The translations under genes and the position numbers were made by a program. The notes below the pieces were generated by a model. That model was not told where the DNA came from and ran no database searches. It was given only the letters and a program-made list of their open reading frames with translations. 64,000 bases of DNA, taken from positions 31,033-95,032 of the forward strand of contig VRVR01000045.1 of NCBI GenBank assembly GCA_009859145.1. The letters run 5' to 3'. Of this stretch, positions 47,631 to 57,873 are shown piece by piece. The first letter of the stretch is position 1. The number at the start of each line of letters is the position of its first letter. This DNA is from Andalucia godoyi. Lineage: Eukaryota > Discoba > Jakobea > Jakobida > Andaluciidae.

Positions 47631-49940
47631 TCAGGGGCTTCCGGAGGCCAGGTTTTCGAGAAGCGGGAATTTTTGGGAATCGAGGGCAGGAAAGGAGCCT
47701 GGCGGAACAGAGGTGCCGCAGACGCACAGGGACCGCAGATGCTTGAAGCCGGCGTCGCCGGCAGTGTCGATGCCTTGCAGCGTGATGGCAGTGAAGTTGA
47801 GGGCGAGGGACTCGAGGTGTGGCATTGATTGTGCCAGAAGGGCGAGTGACGAGTCTGTGATTCGAGAGTTTCGGCTGAGATTCAGATGCTTCATTTCGGA
47901 GAGAACTGCAAGGTGGCGGACCCCGACGTCCGACAGTAGGCCCGAGCAGATATCGAGGCGCTCGAGGTGCACGAAGACGGCAAGGAAGACCAGTCCAGAG
48001 TCGGAGATGCGGGCCGTGTACAGATCAAGGTGCTTGAGAGTGGTGTGGAGCGACGGGTTGCGGGCAAGCTGGCGAATCGATCGATCCGTGAGGGACTGGA
48101 TGTCCAAGTTCAGCACAGACAGACATGGTCCCCACTTGCCGATTGCATCCACAGCGTCATCTTCGAGCCGCGGGCAGCAGAACAGACGGATTTTCGAAAG
48201 ATTTGGCGAATCCTGGAGTTTGAGAAGTCCTCGTCGGGAGACCGTTGTTTCGCTCAAATCCAAATCGATGAGATTGTGCTGAATGGATCCAAACCCGGTG
48301 GATTCAAGAAAGACGTCAGAAACACGCGTGTTGGCGAGTTTTAGGGTTTGGAATGGAAATCGGCAAAGGACGGTCATGAGACCATCCGTGACTCCAGCGA
48401 TATTGCTTACATCCAGAGTGTGCAGAGGACAGGCAGGATCTACCAAAGACTGGAAGAACGTCCTGATGTCTGCCTCGGAGACACGCAGCGATCCCAGCTT
48501 GAATACACGCAGGCTTCTGAATACGGGATGTATTCCTGTGTGTCCGTCGGACACGGATTTGAGGAAAATTCTCCAGCAAAAGCTGATGTTGAGCGTCTCA
48601 AGCTGCGATGCAATTTCGGGAACGAGAGCGAAGAAATCCGAAAACAAGGTATCGGACATCAATGTCCCATAAACATTGAGGAATGTGAGCGACCGCAGGG
48701 CAGTGAGGCATGTGATGTACTTTGACGAGACGCGCGCACAGCGTCCCATGTTCAAGTGCCGCAGCTTCGTAAGCTTCGAAATGTGGGCGATGCTGTCGTC
48801 TCCAAGGCCGGTGCATTGTCCAAGATCAAGATGCTCCAGCGTCGGAGCGAGCTGTGCCAGATGCTCCACGCCTGAGTCTGTGAGAGACTCGCATCCATGC
48901 AGCGACAAGTGCAAGAGGCTCCGAAGCCTTGCAGTGTGCACAAGGTGTCGATCGTCCATCTCCACGTTGTACCAGTAGTCGAGGTGCAGAAGCGACGGTG
49001 GGAACTGTGCAAACTCGGATCCATCCAGATTCGGACACGCAATCAGCCTCAATGCAGACAGCACATTCGACAGCAGTGGCTTGGATCCAGCAGGCTTCGG
49101 GAAAAAGGCACTTGATTCCAGACAGGATGCATTCATGCAGTCGAGCTGCCGCAGCTGCGGGTACCATTCAAACAGCACATCCGAAACCAATGCGTTCGTC
49201 GCGGCCCTGCCATCAATCGATACCGACGAGACCGGTGTGCCTGCAAAGCTTGACGACCACTCGACCATGCGACGCGGGTCTCGACGCTGCGGCTCGATCG
49301 AAAGCTTCTTTGCGAATAAATAATCAATCATCCAGAACGGAAGCACAGATACCAAAGGCTGCTCCGTGCGGTCTGAAAGAAACAAGTCTGCATACTCCAC
49401 AACGAGATCGAGCAAGCACTCTTGAAGCGTCGCTCCGCGAAAATTCATCTTTTTGTCTGTCTCTTGTCCTGCGCTTCTTCTGTGCATGCCCGGAGAACTG
49501 CCCGGAGAACTGCCCGGAGAACTGCCCGGAGAAGTGACAGCAGGTGGGGAACCACCTTCTGCAGTCGTGGTCCGGTCCTGCACGACACAAGACGACGTCA
49601 TCATCACGACATTCGCCAAGGACGAGGAGACACGAATCGGCGACGAGGGGGACAGCATCGGAAACGAAAGACCGTGGCCCTGCAATGCCGATCCCTGCTG
49701 CCGTCTACTTGACGACGCCGACGATGACGAACTGCTGCTTTCTGAAGAAAACGAGTTGCGCGAACAATTGCCTCCCATTCCAGCTGCAGATTCACCACTA
49801 CTACTACTATTACTACTACTACTATTACTACTACTACTATTACTACTACTACTATTACTACTACTACTATTACTACTACTATTACTACTCGTCGTCGTTA
49901 CCCATAACCATCTGCGGGGAATTATTATTAAACTTGCCAT
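47631..49940 (-). CDS. Leucine-rich-repeat (AMN1/RNI-like) protein with Ser/Asn-rich leader
   Basis: I start at the ATG at 49940 (MASLIIIPRRW; 769 residues). An internal ATG at 49448 (MNFRGATLQECLL, residue 165) is a plausible alternative that would leave the microsatellite outside the protein. The N-terminal section is NSSSS and PGSS repeats. A helical module (LQECLLDLVVEYADLF, LPFWMIDYLFAKKL) follows, reminiscent of the Elongin/cullin-binding box of ZYG11/ZER1-type receptors. From about 290 to the end there are at least 14 RNI-type leucine-rich repeats (LRSLLHLSLHGCESLTDSGV, LEHLDLGQCTGLGDDSIAHI). Such proteins are ubiquitin-ligase substrate receptors or scaffold regulators; this role is inferred. 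Confidence 0.8.
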   Translation of the reverse strand: MASLIIIPRRWLWVTTTSSNSSSNSSSSNSSSSNSSSSNSSSSNSSSSGESAAGMGGNCSRNSFSSESSSSSSSASSSRRQQGSALQGHGLSFPMLSPSSPIRVSSSLANVVMMTSSCVVQDRTTTAEGGSPPAVTSPGSSPGSSPGSSPGMHRRSAGQETDKKMNFRGATLQECLLDLVVEYADLFLSDRTEQPLVSVLPFWMIDYLFAKKLSIEPQRRDPRRMVEWSSSFAGTPVSSVSIDGRAATNALVSDVLFEWYPQLRQLDCMNASCLESSAFFPKPAGSKPLLSNVLSALRLIACPNLDGSEFAQFPPSLLHLDYWYNVEMDDRHLVHTARLRSLLHLSLHGCESLTDSGVEHLAQLAPTLEHLDLGQCTGLGDDSIAHISKLTKLRHLNMGRCARVSSKYITCLTALRSLTFLNVYGTLMSDTLFSDFFALVPEIASQLETLNISFCWRIFLKSVSDGHTGIHPVFRSLRVFKLGSLRVSEADIRTFFQSLVDPACPLHTLDVSNIAGVTDGLMTVLCRFPFQTLKLANTRVSDVFLESTGFGSIQHNLIDLDLSETTVSRRGLLKLQDSPNLSKIRLFCCPRLEDDAVDAIGKWGPCLSVLNLDIQSLTDRSIRQLARNPSLHTTLKHLDLYTARISDSGLVFLAVFVHLERLDICSGLLSDVGVRHLAVLSEMKHLNLSRNSRITDSSLALLAQSMPHLESLALNFTAITLQGIDTAGDAGFKHLRSLCVCGTSVPPGSFPALDSQKFPLLENLASGSP
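49795..49889. repeat. 15-bp higher-order microsatellite encoding NSSSS repeats
   Basis: About six copies of a 15-base unit, four ACT/CTA-type triplets plus one ATT, read on minus as Asn-Ser-Ser-Ser-Ser, with a shortened unit near the end. Confidence 0.9.
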
Positions 49941-50187
49941 AATCGGGGAATTAAAAAAAAGAATGCCCCGCCCGTTTGAGGCAGTCAAGGAAACGGCGTT
50001 TTTGTTCTACGAGCGATGATGAACCATTGCGAACCGGATTATTATTTGTCATTATTAATTTTCATCGCTCTTGTTAATATTAATTTTTTATTATGATTAT
50101 TATGTATATATATATATATATTTAATATTATAGTATTATTTATTCTTTTTTTTGAAGGCTCCCGAAGAGTGTGCTGTTTTTCCAAGA
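49941..50187. promoter_or_regulatory. AT-rich divergent upstream region, LRR protein / USP
   Basis: The region has ATTATT runs, a (TA)n tract at about 50103-50120 and a T8 run shortly before the USP start. It probably contains both promoters. Confidence 0.5.
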
Positions 50188-53100
50188 ATGTTTGGGAATA
50201 TATTTGACGAAAATCCGATTGATCTGGATTTCACCGGTTCCTATCGATATGCGCCGTACGTTGGCCTTGAAAACGAAGGCGCGACGTGTTTTTTGAATGC
50301 ACTTTTGCAGTCGTTGTACTGGTGTCACCACTTCCGAACATTCATGTTTCGGATTCCACTCCGGCAGCTGGGAGTGCACAACGACGAAGATCTGGTTCGG
50401 GTTTTCCTGTCTTCTGGTGACTTGCCGTCCCACATCAAGCTTGCGGAAGACGAGTATTATCCGCTGTCTGCAGACGAGCTTGTTGCGATGGGTTTCTCCG
50501 AGAAGCTTGTTGCGGCTGCTCAAAAGGTGTATCGTGGCAAGTCCGAGCGCTATGCAGACGAGATGCTCGAGTGGATGATGAACCATAGCACGGCTGTTCG
50601 GAGTGCGGACGATGACGAAACGGACAGGATTACGGAGCCCCGGAAGCTCGTGCTGCATCTATTGGAGATCTTTGCTTCCCTGCAAATTCTGCAAGTACGG
50701 AGGAAGAGAAGGAGGACTGGCAGCGGGAGCCGTGATGTGGACCTGGATCTGGACCTGGACCTGGACCTGGACCTGGACGTGAATGTGGATCGTCCGTCTA
50801 GCATATCCGCCCTGAGACTGACAAGGACGTTCGGATGGACTGCCGAAGACTTGGGCACCCAGCATGACGCCGCCGAGCTGTATGCTGTGCTGATGGATGC
50901 TGTGCAGCAGCAGGTCTCGAAGTGCTCGCTTGGGAATCCAGCCAGCCACGCAGATCTCGACTTTGACGATCCGGCAGATTACGACGTCGCAGAGAAGGTG
51001 CTGCAGCGAACAATGTCTGGCGTCCAGACGATCACGACGTGTTGTACCGTGTGTGGCACCGAGTCGGCTCGCTTCGAGGACATATGGATGCTGCCGCTCA
51101 CGGTTCCGCTTGAGCAGAGAGAACGCCCTGCGCGGCTGGAGGATCTCTATGCCGAGTATACGCATCCGGAAACCTTGGATGGAGAAAACGCGTATCTGTG
51201 CGATCATTGCGGGAAGAAAGTGCGGGCACTGCGGTCTCAGTGCATTCAGAGGTATCCTTTGGTGCTCTCCGTGCATCTGCTGCGGTTCACGTACGATATG
51301 AAGAGAATGGAACGGGTGAAGATCAACTCCTTGGTGGAGTATCCACTCGAGTGGCAAGTTGGAGGAAACCCCGACCTAACGTACACCCTTCGCTCCATCG
51401 TCGTTCATCTTGGCTCTGCTTACGGGGGCCACTACAAAGCGTATGTTCAGACAAATCCGGGCGAGTGGTTCGAGATGAATGATTCCAACGTCAGCCAAGT
51501 TCATGATCTGAAGTCTCTGCAAAACTCCTCGTCCTATCTCCTGTTCTACGAAAGAAGAGACCGGGATGCCGAAGACTCTGAAAAGCCTGCTGTTGCCGAA
51601 GACTTCGAGGCAGAGTGGCTTCTAAACACCCTGTCGATAGAGGCAAACCTGTCAGCGCAGGTGCGTGCGGTGTTTCAAGATCCGACCTTGCTTCCCCGTC
51701 TGCGCAACCAGTGGAAGCACGTGTGCTCGGCCGACAGCATCATCCAGCCGGACCTGTGCATATATCTTGCGGCGAAGTTCGGCTTACGGAAAGAATATCA
51801 ACTCCGATCCCAAGAATCAATCAAGTTTGACGGCATCGAGCATGCGTCGTCGTCGTCTTCGAAGTTCGTAACTGGCATTTCCAGGATCCAGCCGCCGAAA
51901 GCAGGCCCTACTCTCTGTGACTCTCGACTGGTTGCAATTTTGCGTTCCCTCACGCAGGATGAGCTGTTCTGGTTTACTGTATCCCCTCCATCTCTACTCA
52001 CAGAAGATCGCGTACTCGGCCACGACATCGTTCTCGTTCCTCGCACCGTGCAGTTTCCAGGCCATTGGCTCGAAATTCGGTGCTTCTATATGTTTGATGA
52101 TTCGACGGACTGTGAACTATCCTTGTTTGTGTCGCCGTTCGTTACTGTGAATCAAGTATTGGATTTGGTGTATCACAACGCGGGAAAGGCATTGCGAGCG
52201 ACCTCTGAAATCCTGGAACCTGTATATGTCTATTCAGTTCCGGATCTCCAAGAGGAACGAAAGAAACAATCACTGAAAGTTTATGAACCAAGCTCCAGAA
52301 GCTACGTTTCCGATTCATCCGCGCCGTTCATGTTCTCGTACCGCCAGGCTCGACGGCTGTGGATCGATCGGTCCGCGGGAAAGCGGATTCTGGATAAGAT
52401 AACAGACGAATCAAATCGTGTGTCCATTGAAGTCAAACCGTTTGAGAATGTCCACGTGAAGTCATACCAAGAAGATCATGACATCTGGTTGTTCACTGTT
52501 TCTCGATTCACCACTGTGCGCGACCTGAAGCTCCTCGTTTCCCAAAAGGCACCGGAGATTGCAGAAAAGTGTGTGGTTGACGACACGTATCTTGCTCGTG
52601 CTGGTAATATCACAGTTGGGGATCCCATTTTTGACGAGTCTCTCTCTCTCTCCGAAGCTGGAATCTTCACAGGGGACTGCCTGCTGTGGGTTGCCGGCGC
52701 CCCACCGAATCCCAACGCCAAGGACCTCATCGTTGTTCTTTCAAAGTCCGCGGCTGCCGGCTCTTCTGCTTTTGCGGCAGTTGTCGAAGATGTCGTCGGT
52801 CCGTTTTCACCGTACATGCATGAGCACTCGGGTTCGTCGTCGGCCAGCAAAGAGATCAAGCGAGTGACTCTTCCGAAAGTGGATTTCTCAACTGCACGCC
52901 TGGCGGATTTGACCTCGCGGTCTGAACTTCGAGAATATGCCATGTTTGTGGAGCAGATATGGACTTGCGACTTCTTCCAGCTTCCACGAGACTGCCTGGT
53001 CGATTTTACCAAGAACAGATTTGACACGAGAACTCTCAAGGCAATTGGACTGCAGGATGAAGATACGATCTGCATGATGATTAACGATGATGCCCGTAAC

Positions 53101-53997
53101 GTCAACGAAGAAGGCGACATACAGGTTTCTGTCCATGTCGGGGTGAGTCTGAACGACCGCTTTTGGTGGGGAATGACCGACCAGTACCTCCAGTGCACGT
53201 CTCATTCGTTTTCGCTGCGCACGCCGATGAAAGAGTTTCTTTCCAAGATTGGAAGTCTTCCATTGCCACCACCACCACCACCCGCTGCTGCTGCTGCAAG
53301 CAGCTGTGCGCCGCCAAAAGACACTCCAACCGGCGAATTTGGTACATGGCTCGCGCTTCCACATCTGCATTCGCCTTACCCGCTGCCGAGTGCCATTCAC
53401 GTGCCCCTCGCTTGGCGTTTGTTCGCTCCTCTGGATTCATACGCAGACTTCAATTCCCTAGAAGAAGCACTGTCTGATATTCTGAAGCGGGATGTGACTC
53501 CCGGTACCCTTCCCAGCCCGCATGACAAGCTGACGACCTCTGAACAGCATTACTTGACCATTATTCGCTCTCCTTTCAAGTCTGCTGGCGTCCCGTTGTT
53601 TCTTGTTCGGCATGAAACAGGATCTATTCAAACTGTGCACTTGGCGGCGCAGGACAAGCGAACTGCCCCATCGCTGGCCGTCGAAAACGACCAAATGCTG
53701 ATGAAATTCGATTACACCGAATCAAGGTGGATTGTTTGCAGCCGGAAGAAGCGAAAGAAGGGCCGTGTCGCCCCCTGCGACGCTTGGATGGTAATCAATG
53801 CGTCCGATGAATGGTTCCAGAAGACCATCAATGGAAAGACACAACGCCAGGACGGGCTCGGCTTGTGCGGCGGGGGTGGTGACGATGATTTGCAACGTGC
53901 GCTGGAAGAGTCGGCGATGATGGCTGTTGCGAATCATTCAAAAGCAGACGCAAGTGCTCCGAGGAAGGCGGAAAAAGGTGTGCGTATTGCCCTGTGA
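50188..53997 (+). CDS. USP-family ubiquitin carboxyl-terminal hydrolase (USP47/USP40-like)
   Basis: I start at the ATG at 50188 (MFGNIFDENP; 1,269 residues). The catalytic Cys is C34 in GLENEGATCFLNALLQ, the His is H415 in AYGGHYKAYV, and the third residue is near D432 in WFEMNDSNV. A structural zinc site is visible as CTVC...CDHC. An (LD)n repeat is inserted at about residues 184-194. Beyond about 475 are long regions likely to hold ubiquitin-like folds, as in USP47, USP40 and USP7. A ubiquitin-interacting motif (DDDLQRALEESAMMAVA) sits at about 1232-1248. It cleaves ubiquitin from proteins. The TGA stop is 62 bases from the end of the convergent AAA gene. Confidence 0.93.
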   Translation: MFGNIFDENPIDLDFTGSYRYAPYVGLENEGATCFLNALLQSLYWCHHFRTFMFRIPLRQLGVHNDEDLVRVFLSSGDLPSHIKLAEDEYYPLSADELVAMGFSEKLVAAAQKVYRGKSERYADEMLEWMMNHSTAVRSADDDETDRITEPRKLVLHLLEIFASLQILQVRRKRRRTGSGSRDVDLDLDLDLDLDLDVNVDRPSSISALRLTRTFGWTAEDLGTQHDAAELYAVLMDAVQQQVSKCSLGNPASHADLDFDDPADYDVAEKVLQRTMSGVQTITTCCTVCGTESARFEDIWMLPLTVPLEQRERPARLEDLYAEYTHPETLDGENAYLCDHCGKKVRALRSQCIQRYPLVLSVHLLRFTYDMKRMERVKINSLVEYPLEWQVGGNPDLTYTLRSIVVHLGSAYGGHYKAYVQTNPGEWFEMNDSNVSQVHDLKSLQNSSSYLLFYERRDRDAEDSEKPAVAEDFEAEWLLNTLSIEANLSAQVRAVFQDPTLLPRLRNQWKHVCSADSIIQPDLCIYLAAKFGLRKEYQLRSQESIKFDGIEHASSSSSKFVTGISRIQPPKAGPTLCDSRLVAILRSLTQDELFWFTVSPPSLLTEDRVLGHDIVLVPRTVQFPGHWLEIRCFYMFDDSTDCELSLFVSPFVTVNQVLDLVYHNAGKALRATSEILEPVYVYSVPDLQEERKKQSLKVYEPSSRSYVSDSSAPFMFSYRQARRLWIDRSAGKRILDKITDESNRVSIEVKPFENVHVKSYQEDHDIWLFTVSRFTTVRDLKLLVSQKAPEIAEKCVVDDTYLARAGNITVGDPIFDESLSLSEAGIFTGDCLLWVAGAPPNPNAKDLIVVLSKSAAAGSSAFAAVVEDVVGPFSPYMHEHSGSSSASKEIKRVTLPKVDFSTARLADLTSRSELREYAMFVEQIWTCDFFQLPRDCLVDFTKNRFDTRTLKAIGLQDEDTICMMINDDARNVNEEGDIQVSVHVGVSLNDRFWWGMTDQYLQCTSHSFSLRTPMKEFLSKIGSLPLPPPPPPAAAAASSCAPPKDTPTGEFGTWLALPHLHSPYPLPSAIHVPLAWRLFAPLDSYADFNSLEEALSDILKRDVTPGTLPSPHDKLTTSEQHYLTIIRSPFKSAGVPLFLVRHETGSIQTVHLAAQDKRTAPSLAVENDQMLMKFDYTESRWIVCSRKKRKKGRVAPCDAWMVINASDEWFQKTINGKTQRQDGLGLCGGGGDDDLQRALEESAMMAVANHSKADASAPRKAEKGVRIAL

Positions 53998-54059
53998 AGG
54001 CATGTAAAAGGAGAAAGGGAGATTGGTTTTTGTTTTTGATTTTTGACGTGCAACACCTG

Positions 54060-55943
54060 CTAAGCCATGGACACTTGTTCCCTTTTCTTTCCCGACATCA
54101 AATGGTGGCCACCGCGGGTTGCTTCCCTGACTACGTCTTTCCATTGTTTCCCGTATTGCCAAGAGCTGACCATCGACAGCCAGTCTGCAGGAGACGGGTT
54201 CCAGCCGTCCGTGGATTCTCTAAAGTACGGGAACACTTCTCGATCTAACATTTCGGCTGTGATCTGTGCATCGATTGCACACAACCAGGGGGAGATCTCG
54301 GATTCGCGGAGCGGCGGCCCGAAAAAGACGTGCTGCTCCAGACGGCCCGGTCGAAGAACAGCTGGGTCAATAGCTTCCTTTCTGCTTGTGGTTCCAATTA
54401 CCACTACTCCATCGCGGTTCTCGATTCCATCCAGTTCGGTGAGAAGAGTATTGACGATTCTGTCTGTGACTCCGGAAGAGTCGTGTCCTCGAACAGGTGC
54501 AATGGAGTCCACTTCGTCCAGCACCAGGACACAGGGTCGACGACTCGATGACCGTGCACGCTCAAATATTGAACGTAAATTTGACTCGCTCTGACCGGTA
54601 AACTTGGACAGAAACTCGGGGCCACGAATGAACAAGAAGGAGCCACCTCGCTGATGCACCAACTGGCACATCTGCTTGGCAATGTACGACTTTCCAAACC
54701 CCGAGGGTCCAAAAAACAAATACCCCAGCGCACACGGTGGTTTCATGAGGCGAGTCAGTGCCTCGCAGACGAACGGGGCCATGATTTCATCAATCAGAGT
54801 TTCACAAACGTCGCGATACAAATGGAACCTGACTGGATGGTCTGCAGTGGAACGCTGCTCACCGCGTCCTTCTCCTGCCAATACATCATCATCATCACCG
54901 CTACAGCGATCACCGCCGTCGACGTCGTCACTAGGCAGCTGCCTCAGTCTCACGTTCATCCAAACGGAAGGGGCAGCAGAAGCAGCGCACACGCCTATGC
55001 GAGACAGGAAGGATGGTTGCAGATAGAACACAAGATCAGTGACGGAGGATCTCTGCATAACAAAACCTGCGCGTTTCGCTTTGCGAATAACATTTGCGAC
55101 GATCGCTTGTCTCTTCAGCGAATCCATTGGGAGTTCAAATTCAAAGACGTTTTCGCGACAGAAGAACAGTCTGCCATCTGCCACGTCGCGCAGGAACTCC
55201 TCGAAAAACGGTAAAGGCAATACAGGGAAGAGAGACACTTCCAGAGGAAGATCAAGACTGTCGCTGTCCTCTTCCTCTGTTGCCGCGTCACCCGCTCCGT
55301 CAGCGCCATCCTTGGCGATGGAATGCCAGGGCGACAGCTGATGCAGTGCCGGCGTGAGCAGGCCAAACGGGTCTCGATGCTTCTTCAATTCGATGGATAT
55401 TTCGCAGTTGGCGCCCATTCTTCTCAACACGTGCGGAACTTTAACACGAAACTGGATTCCCAAGACCCGGAGGCGCTGATCCGGATACACGATCGACGAG
55501 ATCGAGTGCCAGTTGACCGCCTCCAGCTCTTGAGCAGACGTCGTGTTCAAAAGATCTGCATCTTGCGTGGAGTCCGGGACCAGGACGACCGACTCGGCAA
55601 TTTCCGGCACAAACGGCTGCACCGTGCGCAGGTCCATGTCCAGCAGCAACGAGATCGAGCCCCAAAACGCCGAGGGCACGGACCCGGACTCGGACTCGCA
55701 GAAATGGTGCGCAGAAACCTCGACGTGCTGCGTGATGTTCCAATGAAACTGCACATAGATCGGGCGGCTTTCCAAAACCTTAGTTTTCGGATGCAGAGCA
55801 AACACCAGCATCGGAATGCCGTGAAATGCTTGTAAATGCTCTGCAACCTCGCGCGTCAGCGTGATTGCAGATGTGCCAGAGGATGGCAGCACCGTGTGCA
55901 CATTCACGCGAAACGACAGTTGCTTCGACGTCCGGAATGACAT
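54060..55943 (-). CDS. Single-AAA-domain ATPase (Cdc48/Pex1/AFG2-like)
   Basis: 627 residues from the ATG at 55943. Residues of about 1-330 are a non-AAA N-terminal region of beta-rich character (SFRVNVHTVLPSSGTSAITL; VLGIQFRVKVPHVLRRMGAN). One AAA module follows: Walker A GPSGFGKS near 415, pore-loop region SKFTGQSESNLRSIF, Walker B VLVLDEVDSI near 475, and the second region of homology TSRKEAIDPAVLRPGRLEQH with arginine fingers. These are the marks of the Cdc48/Pex1/Pex6/AFG2 clade of unfoldases, but those usually have two AAA rings while this has one. The first ring may be lost or unrecognisable. The exact orthologue is uncertain. Confidence 0.82.
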   Translation of the reverse strand: MSFRTSKQLSFRVNVHTVLPSSGTSAITLTREVAEHLQAFHGIPMLVFALHPKTKVLESRPIYVQFHWNITQHVEVSAHHFCESESGSVPSAFWGSISLLLDMDLRTVQPFVPEIAESVVLVPDSTQDADLLNTTSAQELEAVNWHSISSIVYPDQRLRVLGIQFRVKVPHVLRRMGANCEISIELKKHRDPFGLLTPALHQLSPWHSIAKDGADGAGDAATEEEDSDSLDLPLEVSLFPVLPLPFFEEFLRDVADGRLFFCRENVFEFELPMDSLKRQAIVANVIRKAKRAGFVMQRSSVTDLVFYLQPSFLSRIGVCAASAAPSVWMNVRLRQLPSDDVDGGDRCSGDDDDVLAGEGRGEQRSTADHPVRFHLYRDVCETLIDEIMAPFVCEALTRLMKPPCALGYLFFGPSGFGKSYIAKQMCQLVHQRGGSFLFIRGPEFLSKFTGQSESNLRSIFERARSSSRRPCVLVLDEVDSIAPVRGHDSSGVTDRIVNTLLTELDGIENRDGVVVIGTTSRKEAIDPAVLRPGRLEQHVFFGPPLRESEISPWLCAIDAQITAEMLDREVFPYFRESTDGWNPSPADWLSMVSSWQYGKQWKDVVREATRGGHHLMSGKKREQVSMA

Positions 55944-56359
55944 CCTTCTCCTCCTCCTCCGCCTCTTCCTCCTCCTCCGCCTCCTCCTCCTCCTCTTGAT
56001 ATGTCAACACTACAGCGATAAAAAACACGGGAAATGACACGATGTAACACGACATGACGCAGAATGATACAGCGACCCGGGATGTCTGAACCACAAAAAA
56101 AAAAAATGATGACAAAACGATTGTAGTACGAGGATCAAGTGAGGCGTCCTTCAATTCAACTTGGAGAGCGGACTTTTTTTCTTTTACAGTTGAAAAGAAA
56201 AATAGCGACCGTTCTAATTCATGCATTGTGGGTATTTGATTTTGTGTGGTTCGTTTTAATGTTTTCTTGATTTTGTTTTTGTTTTTTGTTTTTTTTTTTG
56301 AAGTTTTGAATGGTTTAAAGGAGTCGATTTAAAATTAGACTCAGGAAGAGATCATAAGA
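55944..56359. promoter_or_regulatory. Divergent upstream region, AAA ATPase / Tap42
   Basis: A CTC/TCC repeat (about 55944-55997) abuts the AAA start and is purine-rich on its coding strand. T runs (about 56240-56300) precede the Tap42 leader. No gene is supported. Confidence 0.5.
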
Positions 56360-57559
56360 ATGAAGTCGATCTTCCATGCACTGGCCTCGCGGGTGCTCAG
56401 TCTTCCGATTCCGTATGTGCCGGATGCCTCGGAGCGGCGATTGCTGAGCGCGATTGTCCCGGAGACACCGTCTACAGCAGATATGCAGCTTCGACTTGCA
56501 CTTCGGTTGGGGCACGCGCTGAGCCAGCAGCGGGCACTGACGAGCGACTCGACATACAAGAACGTGCTGTCTTCTGAGGATGACGACGGCGACTCGTCGT
56601 CATCGTATCTGCCGTACTACTTGATTGACGCGATCCTCGCGCAGTTGTATGCAGCGCACGACTATGTGGCATCGCTGAAGCTGGCGCTGCGGTCCATCGA
56701 TGTGTTTCTTTCGCGGTTTTCGGTCCTGTTCGAGAAGCTTGACATGGATGGCCTGGCAGCAGGATCGCTGCGGTTTGTCTCGGATGCAGAGTCGGTGACG
56801 TGGAAGACGGACCCGCGAGAGGTGCTGGAGCGAGACGACCCGAAAACGCGGCTTCGACGGGCGCATCTCATGAGGAAGGGGCTGCAGGCGATCATGGAGC
56901 CGTATGCCGCTCTTGTTGATCTGTATGGGCTTCAAAGTGAAGGCGAGCACCATGTGAGCTTGGAGGGCGTGGATGTGTCGATTATCCTTCCGCTGTCGCT
57001 AGAGGAACCGGGGCGGGCGTCGGAAATGTATTACCCGTTGCTGTTTTCTATTGTTGCATGCGACCTCTTGCAGCTCAAGCGGCGCGTGGACCAGGAAATC
57101 GAGTTGCTGCAGTTTGCGAAAGATCGGGAACTCACTCCCGGCGGAGACTCGGGCCGCGACGAAGCGTTTCGAAGAGAAATGGAGCGAGAGCGCGAGGCCG
57201 AGCAGAAAACTGGAGAGGTTATTACGGTCCAGCCGCTGCATGACATTCAAGTCCTGCCAAATTCGATTGTGAGCTTGGAAAACGTCAGAAAAGATATTCT
57301 GGACAATGTGTTTGTGGACCGTAACCCTTGGAGCATGACAATCGAAGAGTTTGGAGAACGTCTGATGCAGCAACAAGCTGAAATGAAACAGAAAAACATT
57401 GATCACGCCATCAAGGAAGAGCAGCAGAAGAATATGTGGGTGGCTCCAGGATACACTCCTGAAGAGCAGGAAGAGGAAGAGCGGAAGAAGCAGTCGTCAT
57501 GGGATGACTGGAAGGATGAAAATCCGTACGGCGCTGGAAATTCAATGCGGAACAAATAG
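56360..57559 (+). CDS. TAP42: PP2A regulatory protein Tap42/alpha4
   Basis: 399 residues. The N-terminal two-thirds are helical with TPR/14-3-3-like character (YLIDAILAQLYAAHDYVASL; MYYPLLFSIVACDLLQLKRR). The C-terminus carries the family signature: PWSMTIEEFGERLMQQQ, a Glu/Gln-rich helix, then SWDDWKDENPYGAGN at the end. Tap42/alpha4 binds and stabilises free catalytic subunits of PP2A-like phosphatases and links them to TOR signalling. The length is normal. It ends in TAG and converges with the Zn2Cys6 gene. Confidence 0.95.
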   Translation: MKSIFHALASRVLSLPIPYVPDASERRLLSAIVPETPSTADMQLRLALRLGHALSQQRALTSDSTYKNVLSSEDDDGDSSSSYLPYYLIDAILAQLYAAHDYVASLKLALRSIDVFLSRFSVLFEKLDMDGLAAGSLRFVSDAESVTWKTDPREVLERDDPKTRLRRAHLMRKGLQAIMEPYAALVDLYGLQSEGEHHVSLEGVDVSIILPLSLEEPGRASEMYYPLLFSIVACDLLQLKRRVDQEIELLQFAKDRELTPGGDSGRDEAFRREMEREREAEQKTGEVITVQPLHDIQVLPNSIVSLENVRKDILDNVFVDRNPWSMTIEEFGERLMQQQAEMKQKNIDHAIKEEQQKNMWVAPGYTPEEQEEEERKKQSSWDDWKDENPYGAGNSMRNK

Positions 57560-57873
57560 GTGGAATCGGAGAAGCGGAAAAGAGGAAGAGAGATGCTACT
57601 GCCACTGCTGTTGCTGCTGCTGCCGAGGATTGTTGCTACGGATGGTTGGACCAGAAGATCAGTCAACGTAGACGCCGTGCAAGAATCCAGCGCATCTAAT
57701 TATCGTGCTATCTTTTTCGAATGCTTGACCTTTTTGTTTACCATAGTCTTCGTTTCCTTGCGATTTGTTAATTACAACGGACGTCCCAAGGCAATATGCT
57801 ACATCCTTGATTGTTTCACAGCGAGAAAGGAGGAGGAGCGGAAGAAGAAGAAGAAGAAGAAGACACTCAATTC
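57560..57873. other. Convergent 3' region
   Basis: Between Tap42 and the Zn2Cys6 factor. It contains a (GAA)n tract at about 57838-57862. No gene is supported. Confidence 0.5.
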
